43,507 bases of DNA, from the NCBI GenBank assembly GCA_905480335.1, contig CAJQPY010000013.1, positions 1 through 43,507 of the forward strand, in the 5' to 3' direction. The position numbers and the translations under genes were made by a program. The notes beneath the pieces were generated by a model. It was given only the letters and a program-made list of their open reading frames with translations. It ran no database searches and was not told the origin of the DNA. This stretch comes from an uncultured Ilumatobacter sp. (GTDB lineage: Bacteria > Actinomycetota > Acidimicrobiia > Acidimicrobiales > Ilumatobacteraceae). Below, one piece after another: positions 7,136-16,397 of the stretch; within the stretch, counting starts at the first letter, position 1; the number at the start of each line of letters is the position of its first letter.

Positions 7136-8752
7136 ATGTTGCAGGCGCAGGCCATCTCGGTCGAAGTGGGAGGGCGGTTGCTCGTCGACCGTGCCAGCTT
7201 CACCGTCGTGGCCAAGGACAAAGTCGGCATCGTGGGTCGGAACGGGGCCGGAAAGACCAGCCTGTTCAAGGTGCTCGGCGGGGCCGACGAGCCGGCATCC
7301 GGCGCGGTGCTGCGCAAGGGAGGGTTCGGTTACCTCCCGCAGGATCCGAAGATCGAAGGCGATCTCGACGGCCGAACCTGCGTCACACACATCCTGTCCG
7401 GCAAGGGCATCGACGAAGAGATCGTCCGGATGGAGAAGCTGCGCATCGCGATGGAGGAGAATCCCGACGAACGCAACGTCGGCCGCTACCTCAAGGCCGA
7501 GGAGATGTTCCGCACCAGCGGTGGCTATGCAGCCGACAGCGAAGCGCGGGCCATGGCGGTGGGTCTCGGACTGCCCGACGATCGCCTCGAACTCCCGCTG
7601 AGCGTCCTGTCGGGCGGGGAGCGACGTCGGGTCGAGCTCGCCCGAATTCTGTTCGCGGGAACCGATGTGCTGTGCCTCGACGAGCCGACCAACCACCTCG
7701 ACATCGACGCCAAGACCTGGTTGCTGCAGTACATGCGGCAGTACAAGGGCGCGTTGCTCGTGATAAGCCACGACCTTGATCTGCTCGGCGAGGCGATCAC
7801 CCGCGTCCTCCATCTCGACCGGACGGCCGAGGACGAAGTCGGCGAGATTATCGAGTATCGCGGCACGTACTCGCAGTATCAGCGCTCCCGGGCCGAGGAC
7901 GAGTCCCGCCAAATCCGCAAGGCAGCGCTGCAGTCGAAGGAGATCGCCCGCATGCAAGGTGTCGTCGACCGATTCGGGGCCAAGGCCACGAAGGCGGCGA
8001 TGGCGCACTCAATGGAGAAGAAGATCGCCCGCCTCGAATCAACCCGGGTCCATGCTCCGAAGTCGTCAAAAACGTTCAACGTGCGTTTCCCGCCACCGCC
8101 GCCCTGTGGCGAGACCGTGATCACAGCGGAGGGTCTCTGCAAGGGGTACAGCGGAGTGACCGTGTTCGAAGACATCGGCTTTGACCTCGGACGTGGTGAG
8201 CGGCTGCTTGTGCTCGGCCTGAACGGTGCCGGCAAGACGAGTCTGCTGCGCATCCTTTCCGCCGAGACCGAAGCCGACATCGGCGATTTCGACTTCGGCT
8301 ATCAGGTGCAGTCGGGCTACTACGCTCAGGAACACGACAACCTGCGCCCGCACGAAACGCTGCTGACGAACCTCCGTGACTCGATCCCGCCAGGAGCGGA
8401 GATGACCGACACGCATCTGCGTGGACTGCTCGGAATGTTCGGCATCTCCGGCGACAAGGTGTTCCAGGAATCGGGCACCCTGTCGGGTGGCGAGAAGACG
8501 AAATTGGCGTTGGCGATGCTGATGACCGGTCGCAACAACCTGCTGCTTCTCGACGAACCGACGAATAACCTCGACCCGCCGTCCCGCCAGGCGGTCGCCG
8601 ACGCGCTCGTCGACTGGCCCGGCGCGATCATCTTCGTGAGCCACGACACCGAGTTCGTGCAGCAGTTGGCGCCGACAAAGGTCCTGCTGATGCCGGACGG
8701 CGACGTCGACTACTTCAGCGAAGACTGGCTCGAACTCGTCTCAATGGCCTGA
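7136..8752 (+). CDS. ABC-F family ATPase
   Basis: A 538-residue protein with two ABC ATPase domains on one chain and no membrane segments, the layout of ABC-F proteins that act on the ribosome (translation factors or antibiotic-protection proteins). Domain 1 has Walker A GRNGAGKTS (34-42), signature LSGGERRRVELARIL and Walker B VLCLDEPTNHLD. The linker (about 240-310) is rich in charged residues and helical. Domain 2 has Walker A GLNGAGKTS (near 361), signature LSGGEKTKLALAML and LLLLDEPTNNLD. Both catalytic Glu residues are present. The nearest class is the general actinobacterial ABC-F group; no resistance-specific feature can be read. A nested dyad 30 bases downstream may end the transcript. 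Confidence 0.93.
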   Translation: MLQAQAISVEVGGRLLVDRASFTVVAKDKVGIVGRNGAGKTSLFKVLGGADEPASGAVLRKGGFGYLPQDPKIEGDLDGRTCVTHILSGKGIDEEIVRMEKLRIAMEENPDERNVGRYLKAEEMFRTSGGYAADSEARAMAVGLGLPDDRLELPLSVLSGGERRRVELARILFAGTDVLCLDEPTNHLDIDAKTWLLQYMRQYKGALLVISHDLDLLGEAITRVLHLDRTAEDEVGEIIEYRGTYSQYQRSRAEDESRQIRKAALQSKEIARMQGVVDRFGAKATKAAMAHSMEKKIARLESTRVHAPKSSKTFNVRFPPPPPCGETVITAEGLCKGYSGVTVFEDIGFDLGRGERLLVLGLNGAGKTSLLRILSAETEADIGDFDFGYQVQSGYYAQEHDNLRPHETLLTNLRDSIPPGAEMTDTHLRGLLGMFGISGDKVFQESGTLSGGEKTKLALAMLMTGRNNLLLLDEPTNNLDPPSRQAVADALVDWPGAIIFVSHDTEFVQQLAPTKVLLMPDGDVDYFSEDWLELVSMA

Positions 8753-8781
8753 GCGCGACCGATCTCGTCGTTCCCGCAGCC

Positions 8782-8828
8782 AAATTCCGGCGAATCGTGA
8801 CGCCAGACGTCAGCATCCGCCGGAAATT
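8782..8828. terminator. nested two-tier dyad after the ABC-F gene
   Basis: Outer arms AAATTCCGGCG (8782-8792) and CGCCGGAAATT (8818-8828) differ at one position. An inner pair TGACG (8798-8802) and CGTCA (8808-8812) is exact, with five-base spacers on each side and a five-base centre. No U-tract follows. Termination or protein binding are both possible. Confidence 0.5.
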
Positions 8829-8894
8829 GCCCGCTGGGTGCACCGACACCTGTGATGTCGACCCAAAACAACGGCGGCCGAGAGCGCCGGGCAC

Positions 8895-8900
8895 TACGGT
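8895..8900 (+). promoter_or_regulatory. -10 element, leaderless-type start at 8908
   Basis: TACGGT ends seven bases before ATG 8908; no Shine-Dalgarno site is visible. Confidence 0.5.
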
Positions 8901-8907
8901 CGCCAAC

Positions 8908-9813
8908 ATGCGTATTGGATACTTCGGCGGAACCATCAACGAGGGCACGGTCGACGACGTCGTCGCCGAGGCCGCACAGGTCGAAACCGATGGCTTCGCC
9001 AGCTACTGGGCGCCCCAGATCTTCGGTCACGACGCGCTCACCGCACTCGCGATCGTCGCGCGAGAGGTCCCACGCATCGAACTCGGCACGTCGGTCGTGC
9101 CCACCTACCCACGGCATCCGATGGCGCTCGCCCAGCAATGCCTCACGGTCAATGCCGTCGCCGACGGTCGGCTCACGCTCGGGATCGGGCTCAGCCACAA
9201 AGTCGTCATCGAGAACATGATGGGCATGAGCTTCGACAAGCCGATCCGCCACATCCGTGACTACCTGAGCATTCTCGGCCCCCTCAGCCGGCACGAGCCT
9301 GTGAGCTACTCCGGCGAGGCGTACTCAACTCACGCTGCCGTCAACGTTCCCGGTTCGAAGCCGTTCTCGACAGTCGTCGCGGCACTCGGGCCGCAGATGC
9401 TCAAGGCCGCCGCCGAACTGGCCGACGGCACCCTCACGTGGTGTACCGGTCCGATCACGCTCGCCGACTACACCATCCCGACGATCAACGCCGCCGCGGA
9501 TGCGGCCGAGCGCCCGACACCGCGAGTCATCGCTGCGCTGCCGGTGTGCGTCACCGACGACTTCGAGGCCTCGAAGGGTCGGGCCGCCAAGGTGTTCGAG
9601 ATCTACGGCAGCTTGCCGAGTTACCGGGCGATGCTCGATCGCGAGGGCGCCGCAGGTCCGGAGGACATCGCCATCACCGGAACGGCCGACGAAGTGGTCG
9701 AGCGCATCGGGCATCTCGGTGAGATCGGCGTCACCGATTTTGCAGCGGTCGAGTTCCCGGGTAATCCCGACGAGGCCGGGGCAACCCGCGCAGCGATCAA
9801 GCAGCTGCTGTGA
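8908..9813 (+). CDS. luciferase-like (LLM) F420-type oxidoreductase
   Basis: A 301-residue TIM-barrel enzyme of the bacterial luciferase-like family, most like the F420-dependent branch (MRIGYFGGTI; ELGTSVVPTYPRHPMALAQQ; GRLTLGIGLSHK). These enzymes pass hydride between coenzyme F420 and a substrate; the substrate is not known. The position of ATG 8908 is set by the conserved barrel start and the promoter hexamer upstream; a longer in-frame extension to 8797 runs through a hairpin and is rejected. The stop codon overlaps the start of the enoyl-CoA hydratase gene (GTGA), so the two are translationally coupled. The operon pairing suggests an acyl-CoA or lipid-related role, which is inference. 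Confidence 0.85.
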   Translation: MRIGYFGGTINEGTVDDVVAEAAQVETDGFASYWAPQIFGHDALTALAIVAREVPRIELGTSVVPTYPRHPMALAQQCLTVNAVADGRLTLGIGLSHKVVIENMMGMSFDKPIRHIRDYLSILGPLSRHEPVSYSGEAYSTHAAVNVPGSKPFSTVVAALGPQMLKAAAELADGTLTWCTGPITLADYTIPTINAAADAAERPTPRVIAALPVCVTDDFEASKGRAAKVFEIYGSLPSYRAMLDREGAAGPEDIAITGTADEVVERIGHLGEIGVTDFAAVEFPGNPDEAGATRAAIKQLL

Positions 9814-10640
9814 GCGCCATCGGCGTTTCGATCGACGAGGCCGGCGTCGCCGTGGTCACCATCGATCACCCGCCGATCAATCTGATCACGCTCGACGTCT
9901 TCATCGACCTCGCCCGCGCGATTGAACGGCTCGCGGGCGATGACGATGTCCGAGCGCTGGTGCTCCGTTCGGCTGATCCCGACTGGTTCATCGCCCACTT
10001 CGACGTCGAAGCGATTCTCTCTTTCCCGACCGATCAGCCGCAGCCCACCGAACTCAACGGTTTCCACGCGATGTGTGAGCAGTTGCGCACGATGCCGAAA
10101 CCGACGATTGCACAGATCGCCGGACGTGTCGGTGGGGGAGGGAGCGAAGTCGCGCTGAGCTGTGACATGCGCTTCGCCACCTCGGACGCCCTGTTCAGCC
10201 AACCCGAGGTGGCGCTTGGCATCCTTCCGGGCGGAAGCGGAACGGTCCGGCTGCCGCGCCTGATCGGACGAAGTCGTGCCCTCGAGGTGATTCTCGGCTG
10301 TGATGACGTCGACGCGGCAACCGCCGAGCGGTGGGGATGGATCAACCGCGTCATCCCCGACGACGACATCACCACGTTCGTCGATCGGCTCGCAGGACGG
10401 ATCGCGTCGTTCCCCGCGCACGCCGTTGGAGCCGCCAAAGCCAGTGTCGTGCGGTCCGAGATCGATGTCGTCGATCAGTTGCTCGGCGAGGGGGCTGCTT
10501 TCAATGCGACGCTGGCCGAGCCGTCGGCGCAGTCGGCGATGCGCCGCTTCCTCGACCTGGGCGGGCAGACGCCGGAAGGTGAGCGACGTCTCGGTGACCT
10601 CGCCGGCGAGCTTGGTGACCCGCCGGCATCTGTATCGTGA
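9810..10640 (+). CDS. enoyl-CoA hydratase/isomerase family protein
   Basis: A 276-residue crotonase-fold protein starting at GTG 9810, overlapping the upstream stop. The oxyanion-hole segment and both catalytic Glu positions are present: GGGSEVALSCD, equivalent to the GGGCE Glu, and the SQPEVALGI Glu. LPGGSGTVRLPRLIG matches the family's substrate loop. Hydration of a 2-enoyl-CoA is therefore chemically possible; the N-terminal part is more divergent (SADPDWFIAHFDVEAI), so the substrate is unassigned. It is the middle gene of an apparent three-gene operon with the F420-type enzyme before it and a secreted hydrolase 18 bases after it. Confidence 0.88.
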   Translation: MSAIGVSIDEAGVAVVTIDHPPINLITLDVFIDLARAIERLAGDDDVRALVLRSADPDWFIAHFDVEAILSFPTDQPQPTELNGFHAMCEQLRTMPKPTIAQIAGRVGGGGSEVALSCDMRFATSDALFSQPEVALGILPGGSGTVRLPRLIGRSRALEVILGCDDVDAATAERWGWINRVIPDDDITTFVDRLAGRIASFPAHAVGAAKASVVRSEIDVVDQLLGEGAAFNATLAEPSAQSAMRRFLDLGGQTPEGERRLGDLAGELGDPPASVS

Positions 10641-10658
10641 CGCCGACGTGACCGTGAC

Positions 10659-12398
10659 ATGACCACGCAGGTGAAGGTCGCTGTATCATGTGTCGTGGCG
10701 ATCGTTCTCGCCGCCTGCTCCGTTTCGGTACCGGTTGCCGTCGAGCGGTCCGATCGCAGCGTTGGTGAACTGCAGCCCGACAGTGACCGTGGTCTGCCCG
10801 ACGTCGGGGCCGAACGCCCGCCCGCACGCGACGACATCGACCTTCCCGTCGTCAACACCCCGACGACCGCACTGTCGTGGGGTAACTGCGAGCGATTCGA
10901 CATCCCCGATGTCGAAGATCTCGGCACCGCCCGCTGGGAGTGCACCACGCTCTCCGCGCCGATCGATCCGTTCGGCGACACCGACGAGGCCAGCTCGGTC
11001 GAGCTTGCGCTCACGCGGCACCGGGCGACCGGGGATCGCCGTGGGGCGATCCTGATCAACCCGGGTGGCCCAGGCGGTGACGGCCTGTCGACCGCGTGGG
11101 GTGTGCGTGGCAATCTGTCCGCCGAGATCCTCCGGAGCTTCGACATCGTGGCCTGGGACCCGCGAGGCGTTGGCCAGTCGACGCCGAAGATCGACTGCGA
11201 CGACGACACCCCACCCGGTTCGTTTGACTTCATCGCCCGCTGTGTCGAGCTCACCGGCCCGCTGAGCGGTTACCTGTCCGCTCCGTACTCGGCCGCCGAC
11301 ATGGAAGCGATCCGAACGGCGCTCGGCGAGGACGAGCTGAACTATCTCGGCTTCAGCTATGGCGCGATCCTCGGAGCGACTTTCGCAGCCACGCACCCCG
11401 AGCGGGTGGGAGCGTTCGTTCTCGACGGCGTCACCGACCCACTCACCGGCGGGCCGGACGGTCCATTCGCCGACGGGTTCCCGACGCTTGCGGACAATGG
11501 ATTCGATGCTGCAATCGATCGTTTCGCTGAGATCTGCAATGCAACTGAGCGGTGTCTGTTCAGCCTCGATGCGGCCGCAGTGCTCGACGACCTGAGGATT
11601 CAGGTGCGCGTGCTGCCGACTCCGGACTTCGCTGGCCAGCCCGACATCGTGGACAGTGACGGTTTCGATGACCTGATCGACGACTCGATCACGTACGCGG
11701 GAGAATGGGAGCTGCTTGCGACTGCGCTCGAAGACGCTGATCGGGGCGACGCGTCAGCCCTTGCGTCGCTTGTCGGTGGCCCACCCGGAGCGGAGGGGTC
11801 GAGCGGCGAAGAGCCGTCACAGGGCGAGAGCGACTTCTCCGAGGCTAACTTCATGATCTACTGCGCGGATCTCGGGTCGTTGGTGACCGAGTCCTCGTTC
11901 TGCGACGACATGCCGCAAAACACGCAGTCGTTGACACCTGTGGTGAAGGTCGAGCTTGACCGCGAGATTCTTGTCGTCGGGACGGAGTTCGACCCCCTTA
12001 CACCGGGATATCACGCTCCTGCATTCGCCGAGGCGCTCGGCGATGCGACTCACGTCATCTGGGAGGGTGTCGGCCATACGGCGTTCCCCGGTTGGACTCC
12101 GTGCATCGACGACATCGTCGATGCCCAGTTCCTTCGTCGGCCGCTCCCGGAGGACGGGACCCGGTGTTCGTTCCTGTTCGACATCGACGATGACGAGACG
12201 CTCGGCGACGAACTGTTCGGGCACGGCGATGTCGAATCGAGCGAACTGCTCGAACGAGAACTCGCCGATCAGCCCGCTGCTGCGTGCCTCGCTGCGATAC
12301 TCAACCGCGATAGCGACCGGGTGATCAGCCACATCGTTCTCGGGGTCACCTCGGAGGTGGCCGAGAATGCGCTCGACGACGCCTTCAGCGAGTGTTGA
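10659..12398 (+). CDS. secreted alpha/beta hydrolase, TAP-like tripeptidyl aminopeptidase type
   Basis: A 579-residue lipoprotein: signal peptide with lipobox VLAAC near residue 20, then an alpha/beta-hydrolase fold. The oxyanion segment INPGGPGG, the [14 protein letters not shown] strand and the nucleophile elbow GFSYG match the TAP/SlpD/SlpE peptidases of Streptomyces. The C-terminal TAP-like domain has the Asp-loop [15 protein letters not shown] and the catalytic His in GVGHTAFPG. It probably removes peptides from the N-terminus of substrates outside the membrane, though ester hydrolysis is possible. The 3' end overlaps the convergent fumarase gene by 14 bases. TATCGT (10633-10638) may give it its own promoter. 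Confidence 0.88.
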   Translation: MTTQVKVAVSCVVAIVLAACSVSVPVAVERSDRSVGELQPDSDRGLPDVGAERPPARDDIDLPVVNTPTTALSWGNCERFDIPDVEDLGTARWECTTLSAPIDPFGDTDEASSVELALTRHRATGDRRGAILINPGGPGGDGLSTAWGVRGNLSAEILRSFDIVAWDPRGVGQSTPKIDCDDDTPPGSFDFIARCVELTGPLSGYLSAPYSAADMEAIRTALGEDELNYLGFSYGAILGATFAATHPERVGAFVLDGVTDPLTGGPDGPFADGFPTLADNGFDAAIDRFAEICNATERCLFSLDAAAVLDDLRIQVRVLPTPDFAGQPDIVDSDGFDDLIDDSITYAGEWELLATALEDADRGDASALASLVGGPPGAEGSSGEEPSQGESDFSEANFMIYCADLGSLVTESSFCDDMPQNTQSLTPVVKVELDREILVVGTEFDPLTPGYHAPAFAEALGDATHVIWEGVGHTAFPGWTPCIDDIVDAQFLRRPLPEDGTRCSFLFDIDDDETLGDELFGHGDVESSELLERELADQPAAACLAAILNRDSDRVISHIVLGVTSEVAENALDDAFSEC

Positions 12399-14049
12399 GC
12401 GACACCGGCATCGCCGCCTCGGAGCGGACCTGGGCGTAGAAGTCGTTGCCCTTGTCATCGACGACGACGAACGCAGGAAAGTTCTCAACTTCGATCTTCC
12501 AGATCGCCTCCATCCCGAGTTCGGGATACTCCAGGACATCGACTTGCTTGATGTTGTCGAGCGCCAGGCGTGCGGCCGGACCGCCGATCGATCCCAGATA
12601 GAAGCCGCCGCTCGAGGAGCATGAGTCGGTCACCTGCTGGGATCGGTTGCCCTTGGCGAGCATCACCATCGAGCCCCCGGCCGCCTGGAATTCGGGCACG
12701 TAGGAGTCCATCCGGCCGGCGGTGGTCGGTCCGAACGATCCGGAGGCGTATCCCTCCGGGGTCTTCGCCGGGCCCGCGTAGTACACCGCGTGGTCTTTCC
12801 AGTACTGCGGCATCTCCTCGCCCGCATCCAGCCGTTCCTTGATCTTGGCGTGGGCGATGTCGCGCGCGACGATCATCGGCCCGCTCAACATGACCTGTGT
12901 GGTGACGGGCAGCTCGGCAAGGGTGGCGCGGACCTCGTCCATTGGCCGGTTAAGGTCGATGTGGACGGGTGCGGCATCGAGCAGATCACTCGCCTCGACC
13001 GCCGGCAGGAAGCGGGCCGGGTCGGTCTCGAGTTGCTCGATGAACAGGCCTTCGGCGCTGATCTTGCCCAGCGCCTGACGATCGGCCGAGCAGGAGACCG
13101 CCATGCCGACTGGGCAGGACGCCCCGTGCCGGGGTAGTCGGATGATCCGGACGTCGTGGCAGAAGTACTTGCCGCCGAACTGCGCCCCGACGCCGGTGCT
13201 CTGCGCGAGCTGCAGCACCTTCGCTTCGAGCTCCAGATCGCGAAATCCGTGACCAAGTTCGGATCCGGACGTCGGCAGCGTGTCGAGATACCGAGCCGTC
13301 GCCAGCTTGGCGGTCTCGACGGCCATCTCGGCCGAGGTGCCTCCGATCACGATGCCGAGATGGTAGGGCGGACAGGCAGACGTGCCGATCGCCTGGATCT
13401 TGTCAAAGATCCAAGGCAGCAGCGTCGCCTCATTGAGCAGCGCTTTTGTTTCCTGGAACAGGAAGCTCTTGTTGGCTGATCCGCCACCCTTGGCCATGAA
13501 CAGGAACTTGTAAGCATCACCGTCGATCGCATTGATCTTGATCTCGGCCGGCAGGTTCGTGCCGGTGTTTTTCTCGGTGTACATGTCGAGCGGGGCCATC
13601 TGGCTGTATCGCAGGTTGGTCGTGAGGTAGGTGTCGGCAATGCCGCGAGCGATCTGCTCCTCGTCGCCGCCGCCCGTGAACACGAACTGGCCCTTCTTGG
13701 CCTTGACGATCGCCGTGCCTGTGTCCTGACACATCGGCAGCACCCCAGCCGCTGCGATCGACGCGTTCTTGAGGAGGTCGAGTGCCACGAACTTGTCGTT
13801 GTCCGACGCCTCGGGGTCGTCGAGGATGCTGAGGAGCTGCCGGAGGTGGCCCGGGCGCAGGTAGTGCGCGATGTCGTGCATCGCCGTTGCCGTCAGGGCT
13901 CGGATCGCCTCGGGCTCGACCTTGAGGAACGTCCCCTCGGGCGTGTCGAAGGTGGAGACCCCGTCGGTTGAGACGAGGCGATATTCGGTCTCGTCGGGTC
14001 CCAGCGGGAGCAGCTCGGTGAACGGGACCTCGTTGACGGATTCGGCCAT
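12385..14049 (-). CDS. class I fumarate hydratase (4Fe-4S)
   Basis: A 554-residue fumarase of the iron-sulfur class I type, which interconverts fumarate and malate in the citric acid cycle. The N-terminal alpha domain contains MCQDTGT and [10 protein letters not shown], with cysteines suited to the 4Fe-4S cluster, and [10 protein letters not shown] gives the third. The C-terminal beta domain has [26 protein letters not shown], the conserved active-site block. Length is normal for the single-chain form. ATG 14049 is supported by TAAGCT ending six bases upstream. The promoter region is shared with the divergent hemolysin III-type gene. Confidence 0.95.
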   Translation of the reverse strand: MAESVNEVPFTELLPLGPDETEYRLVSTDGVSTFDTPEGTFLKVEPEAIRALTATAMHDIAHYLRPGHLRQLLSILDDPEASDNDKFVALDLLKNASIAAAGVLPMCQDTGTAIVKAKKGQFVFTGGGDEEQIARGIADTYLTTNLRYSQMAPLDMYTEKNTGTNLPAEIKINAIDGDAYKFLFMAKGGGSANKSFLFQETKALLNEATLLPWIFDKIQAIGTSACPPYHLGIVIGGTSAEMAVETAKLATARYLDTLPTSGSELGHGFRDLELEAKVLQLAQSTGVGAQFGGKYFCHDVRIIRLPRHGASCPVGMAVSCSADRQALGKISAEGLFIEQLETDPARFLPAVEASDLLDAAPVHIDLNRPMDEVRATLAELPVTTQVMLSGPMIVARDIAHAKIKERLDAGEEMPQYWKDHAVYYAGPAKTPEGYASGSFGPTTAGRMDSYVPEFQAAGGSMVMLAKGNRSQQVTDSCSSSGGFYLGSIGGPAARLALDNIKQVDVLEYPELGMEAIWKIEVENFPAFVVVDDKGNDFYAQVRSEAAMPVSLNTR

Positions 14050-14055
14050 GATGCG

Positions 14056-14061
14056 AGCTTA
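14056..14061 (-). promoter_or_regulatory. -10 element, leaderless-type start of fumarase
   Basis: On the minus strand TAAGCT ends six bases before the ATG at 14049-14047. Confidence 0.5.
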
Positions 14062-14134
14062 GGCATGCATCTCCCGAAGGGAACCGGACAGGGTGACGTC
14101 GGCGACACGATCCATGCTCGACCTATAGGAACGG

Positions 14135-14140
14135 TACCGT
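14135..14140 (+). promoter_or_regulatory. -10 element, leaderless-type start at GTG 14147
   Basis: TACCGT ends six bases before GTG 14147. It is the right half of a perfect ten-base palindrome ACGGTACCGT (14131-14140). Confidence 0.5.
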
Positions 14141-14146
14141 CGAAGT

Positions 14147-14794
14147 GTGGTGACGAGCGCGGAATCGAACGAGCGACCCACATGGCGAGGGTGGCTGCAC
14201 GCGGCAGCCTTTGCTGCCACCATCCCCGCCGGGCTGGCCCTGGTCATAATCGCCGACACGGGGGCAGCACGAACGTCGGCGGCAATTTACGCGGCGACGC
14301 TGGCGATGATGTTCGGCACGTCGGCTGCGTACCACCGACTCGCGCAATCCGAGACTGCCCGACGCCGGATGCAGCGTGCCGACCACTCGACGATCTTCTT
14401 GCTGATCGCCGGCACCTACGTCCCGATCACCATGGTCGTGATGCCGTCACGTTGGGGAATCCCGATTCTCGCGATCATCGTCTCGCTCGCCGTCACCGGC
14501 ATCCTCCTCAAGACGTTGGTCTTCGAGCGAGTGAAGTGGCTGGCGTCGGCCTTGTACCCGCTGATGGGGTGGATCGCCGTGATCACGATGCCGGTACTCC
14601 TCGACGAGTTGACTGCATTTCAGCTGGCGTTCGTGGCGGCGGGTGGTGTGGTCTACAGCCTCGGCATCCCGGTGCTTTTCCTGCGTCGGCCCGGCCCGTG
14701 GCCATTGACGTTCGGCTATCACGAGGTCTGGCACACGTTCGTGATCGTCGCGGCGGGACTGCACTTCGTCGCTGTGACGAGCATCCTCGCCTGA
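14147..14794 (+). CDS. hemolysin III/PAQR-family membrane protein
   Basis: A 215-residue integral membrane protein with about seven hydrophobic segments. It has the family's conserved metal-site residues: SAAYHRL after TM2, RADHSTIFLLIAGTY, and the C-terminal HEVWHTFVIVAAGLHF with three histidines. Bacterial members are called hemolysin III or YqfA; eukaryotic relatives are adiponectin and progestin receptors, and some have ceramidase-like zinc sites. Function in bacteria is poorly known; a lipid-hydrolase or membrane-stress role is possible. The GTG start is chosen because the -10 hexamer ends six bases upstream and the next residues lead directly into the conserved N-terminus. Confidence 0.88.
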   Translation: MVTSAESNERPTWRGWLHAAAFAATIPAGLALVIIADTGAARTSAAIYAATLAMMFGTSAAYHRLAQSETARRRMQRADHSTIFLLIAGTYVPITMVVMPSRWGIPILAIIVSLAVTGILLKTLVFERVKWLASALYPLMGWIAVITMPVLLDELTAFQLAFVAAGGVVYSLGIPVLFLRRPGPWPLTFGYHEVWHTFVIVAAGLHFVAVTSILA

Positions 14795-14796
14795 CC

Positions 14797-15038
14797 CGCC
14801 TGGGTGGCCACAACGTGGTCTTCCCCGAGGTCGAGATGGTCGCGCCGGCATTGATCGTGGGCCCGCCGCTCGTCGATTCAAACTTCCGTGGCGTCATCGC
14901 GTGACGACCGTGCGACACAAGCCAGCGAGCGCAGGTTGCACGCACGCCGACTGGGACACGGTGCTTTCTCCGAGCGACCTCGTCGTCGTTGCCGCTACTC
15001 GTCACCACCTCGAGGCGTTCGCGCTCGAGGTCGACTGA
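14797..15038 (+). pseudogene. decayed RCK_C (TrkA-C-like) potassium-channel C-terminus
   Basis: Two short frames together read like the end of a K+-channel or TrkA regulatory domain. Frame one (to TGA 14902-14904) gives RLGGHNVVFPEVEMVAPALIVG and PPLVDSNFRGVIA. Frame two (from 14901 to TGA 15036-15038) continues with VTTVRHKP, DWDTVLSPSDLVVVAATRHHLEAF, which fits the usual pattern of a VavrR strand followed by dtvLxxGDxLvvvG. The join needs one lost base near 14900. No start codon, ion pore or RCK_N domain is present, so this is a 3' remnant. The family match is from pattern memory and is moderate. Confidence 0.4.
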
Positions 15039-15069
15039 GCGCGTTCGTCGGTGCCAGGCACCAACGCGC
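15039..15069. terminator. bidirectional terminator-type hairpin
   Basis: Outer arms GCGCGTT (15039-15045) and AACGCGC (15063-15069) enclose GGTGCC-A-GGCACC (15050-15062), with a four-base bulge on the left. It lies between the decayed channel end and the minus-strand gene ending at 15078, so it could serve both directions. Confidence 0.55.
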
Positions 15070-15077
15070 ATGTGCGT

Positions 15078-16328
15078 TCACTTGATTATGTAGGTGACGT
15101 CATCGGGGATCGCCACGATCTCAGGGTCGATCATCTCACTGCCCTTGAAGATCGAGTCGAGGAACGAGACAGCGAACGTATTGGTGAGCTCTTGGACTCG
15201 ATCGTTGGGCATGTCTCCCTCGGAGCATCCAGCGACCGCGAACTCCTCGACGACGTCGACGACTGCCTCGGTTGGATTCTCCAACATTGGGAAGAAGTCG
15301 AGATAATCGCAGACGTCCGTGAACGATTGATGCTCGGCTGCCATCAGATCGACCCGATACAGCGGATCGCTTGCAGTGAACTCGAACGCTCGGGTCACAT
15401 TCGGGTCCACTGGTGTCGTCTTGTCGTCGGTGCCAACCATCACCAGCGTCGGTACAACGACCAGGCCCAGTTGCTCGTCGGTGAGCAGTGAGGACCCGGG
15501 GTTGCCATCTCCGAGTGCGGGAGCGAGGGGAATCAGCGCATCGATTCGCTCGTCGGGGAGCACCGTCCCTGCCTCGTTTTTCATTCCAGAGACCACTGCA
15601 TAGGTTGCGTAGCCACCGAGCGAGTGGCCGGTTACAGCGATCGAGTCCGGGTCGACGGAGCCGACAAACCCAACGGTTTCTTGACTCTCAGGGTTGAGCA
15701 TTTCGTCGATCAGCACCTGTACATCGCGTGGGCGGTTGAATGCGATGGTCGCGCCATCGTCTTCGGTATCGAGGAACTGGTCAACCGTCGTGTTCCCAGT
15801 GTGATCGGCAGCGACGACGAGATAGCCGTGGCTGGCCAGCGTCTCCGTGTAGTCGGAGTGGATGTATCGCAGTCCACCCGACCCATGGGTGTACACGACC
15901 AAGGGGAACGGTCCGTCGGGCGAAATCATCGACGAATCGGCAGCCACGGCCCGCGGCGACTCGTAGTAGTCACCGGTGACGAACGAGTAGCGCTGTGGCT
16001 CGCCGCTGGCGCCTTCGGCGAGAGGGAACCAGACGTCGACAGTGAGCGGACGGTCTCGGGTTGGATCGGTGATCGTGATGGTCTGGACTCCGACCGCGTA
16101 CTCCCCTTCGGTGATCGGCGCGAAGTCGGCCAGCGGCGGGTCCGTGCTGGGTGGGTTGGTTGCGGTTGGCGCCGGTGGGTCGGTCGCTCGTGGTTCGGAG
16201 ACCGGAGCCGACTCGGTGGGAGCGTCGGTGCTCGGCGAAGTGTCGGTCGATGTTGTTGATCCATCGTCGCTGGCGCACGAAGCGACGACGAGCAGGGAAC
16301 AAACGAGGACGGAGGTGAGTCTCGGCAC
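15078..16328 (-). CDS. secreted alpha/beta hydrolase lipoprotein (PAF-acetylhydrolase/dienelactone-hydrolase-like)
   Basis: A 416-residue lipoprotein from GTG 16328. The signal peptide PRLTSVLVCSLLVVASC ends in a lipobox, then a Ser/Thr/Pro-rich linker of about 50 residues (TDTSPSTDAPTES). The hydrolase domain has the oxyanion strand FPLVVYTHGSGG, the nucleophile elbow GHSLGG, an Asp-loop MVGTDDKTTP and a late His (AAEHQSF), as in plasma PAF-acetylhydrolase-like and chlorophyllase-like esterases. Substrate unknown. A longer start at ATG 16361 would put charged residues before the signal peptide and is less likely; CATAGT ends six bases before the GTG. The gene follows the TauE/SafE gene by 69 bases on the same strand. 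Confidence 0.85.
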   Translation of the reverse strand: MPRLTSVLVCSLLVVASCASDDGSTTSTDTSPSTDAPTESAPVSEPRATDPPAPTATNPPSTDPPLADFAPITEGEYAVGVQTITITDPTRDRPLTVDVWFPLAEGASGEPQRYSFVTGDYYESPRAVAADSSMISPDGPFPLVVYTHGSGGLRYIHSDYTETLASHGYLVVAADHTGNTTVDQFLDTEDDGATIAFNRPRDVQVLIDEMLNPESQETVGFVGSVDPDSIAVTGHSLGGYATYAVVSGMKNEAGTVLPDERIDALIPLAPALGDGNPGSSLLTDEQLGLVVVPTLVMVGTDDKTTPVDPNVTRAFEFTASDPLYRVDLMAAEHQSFTDVCDYLDFFPMLENPTEAVVDVVEEFAVAGCSEGDMPNDRVQELTNTFAVSFLDSIFKGSEMIDPEIVAIPDDVTYIIK

Positions 16329-16397
16329 CGGCGGACTATGCCAGACCGGTCGCCCGATCACTCAGCCCTCCTAGCAAGATCATCTATGCGTGTCCGT

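Noticed and set aside
7097..8008. 303-codon minus-strand frame inside the ABC-F gene
   Set aside because: It is antisense to a complete ABC ATPase domain and shows no motif.
14131..14140. ACGGTACCGT palindrome as an operator of the hemolysin III-type gene
   Set aside because: A ten-base palindrome that includes the -10 hexamer can occur by chance; no second copy was seen.
14065..14904. 279-codon plus-strand frame overlapping the hemolysin III-type gene
   Set aside because: Only its last part (from 14797) looks coding, and this was reported as a remnant; the rest is out of frame with the membrane protein.
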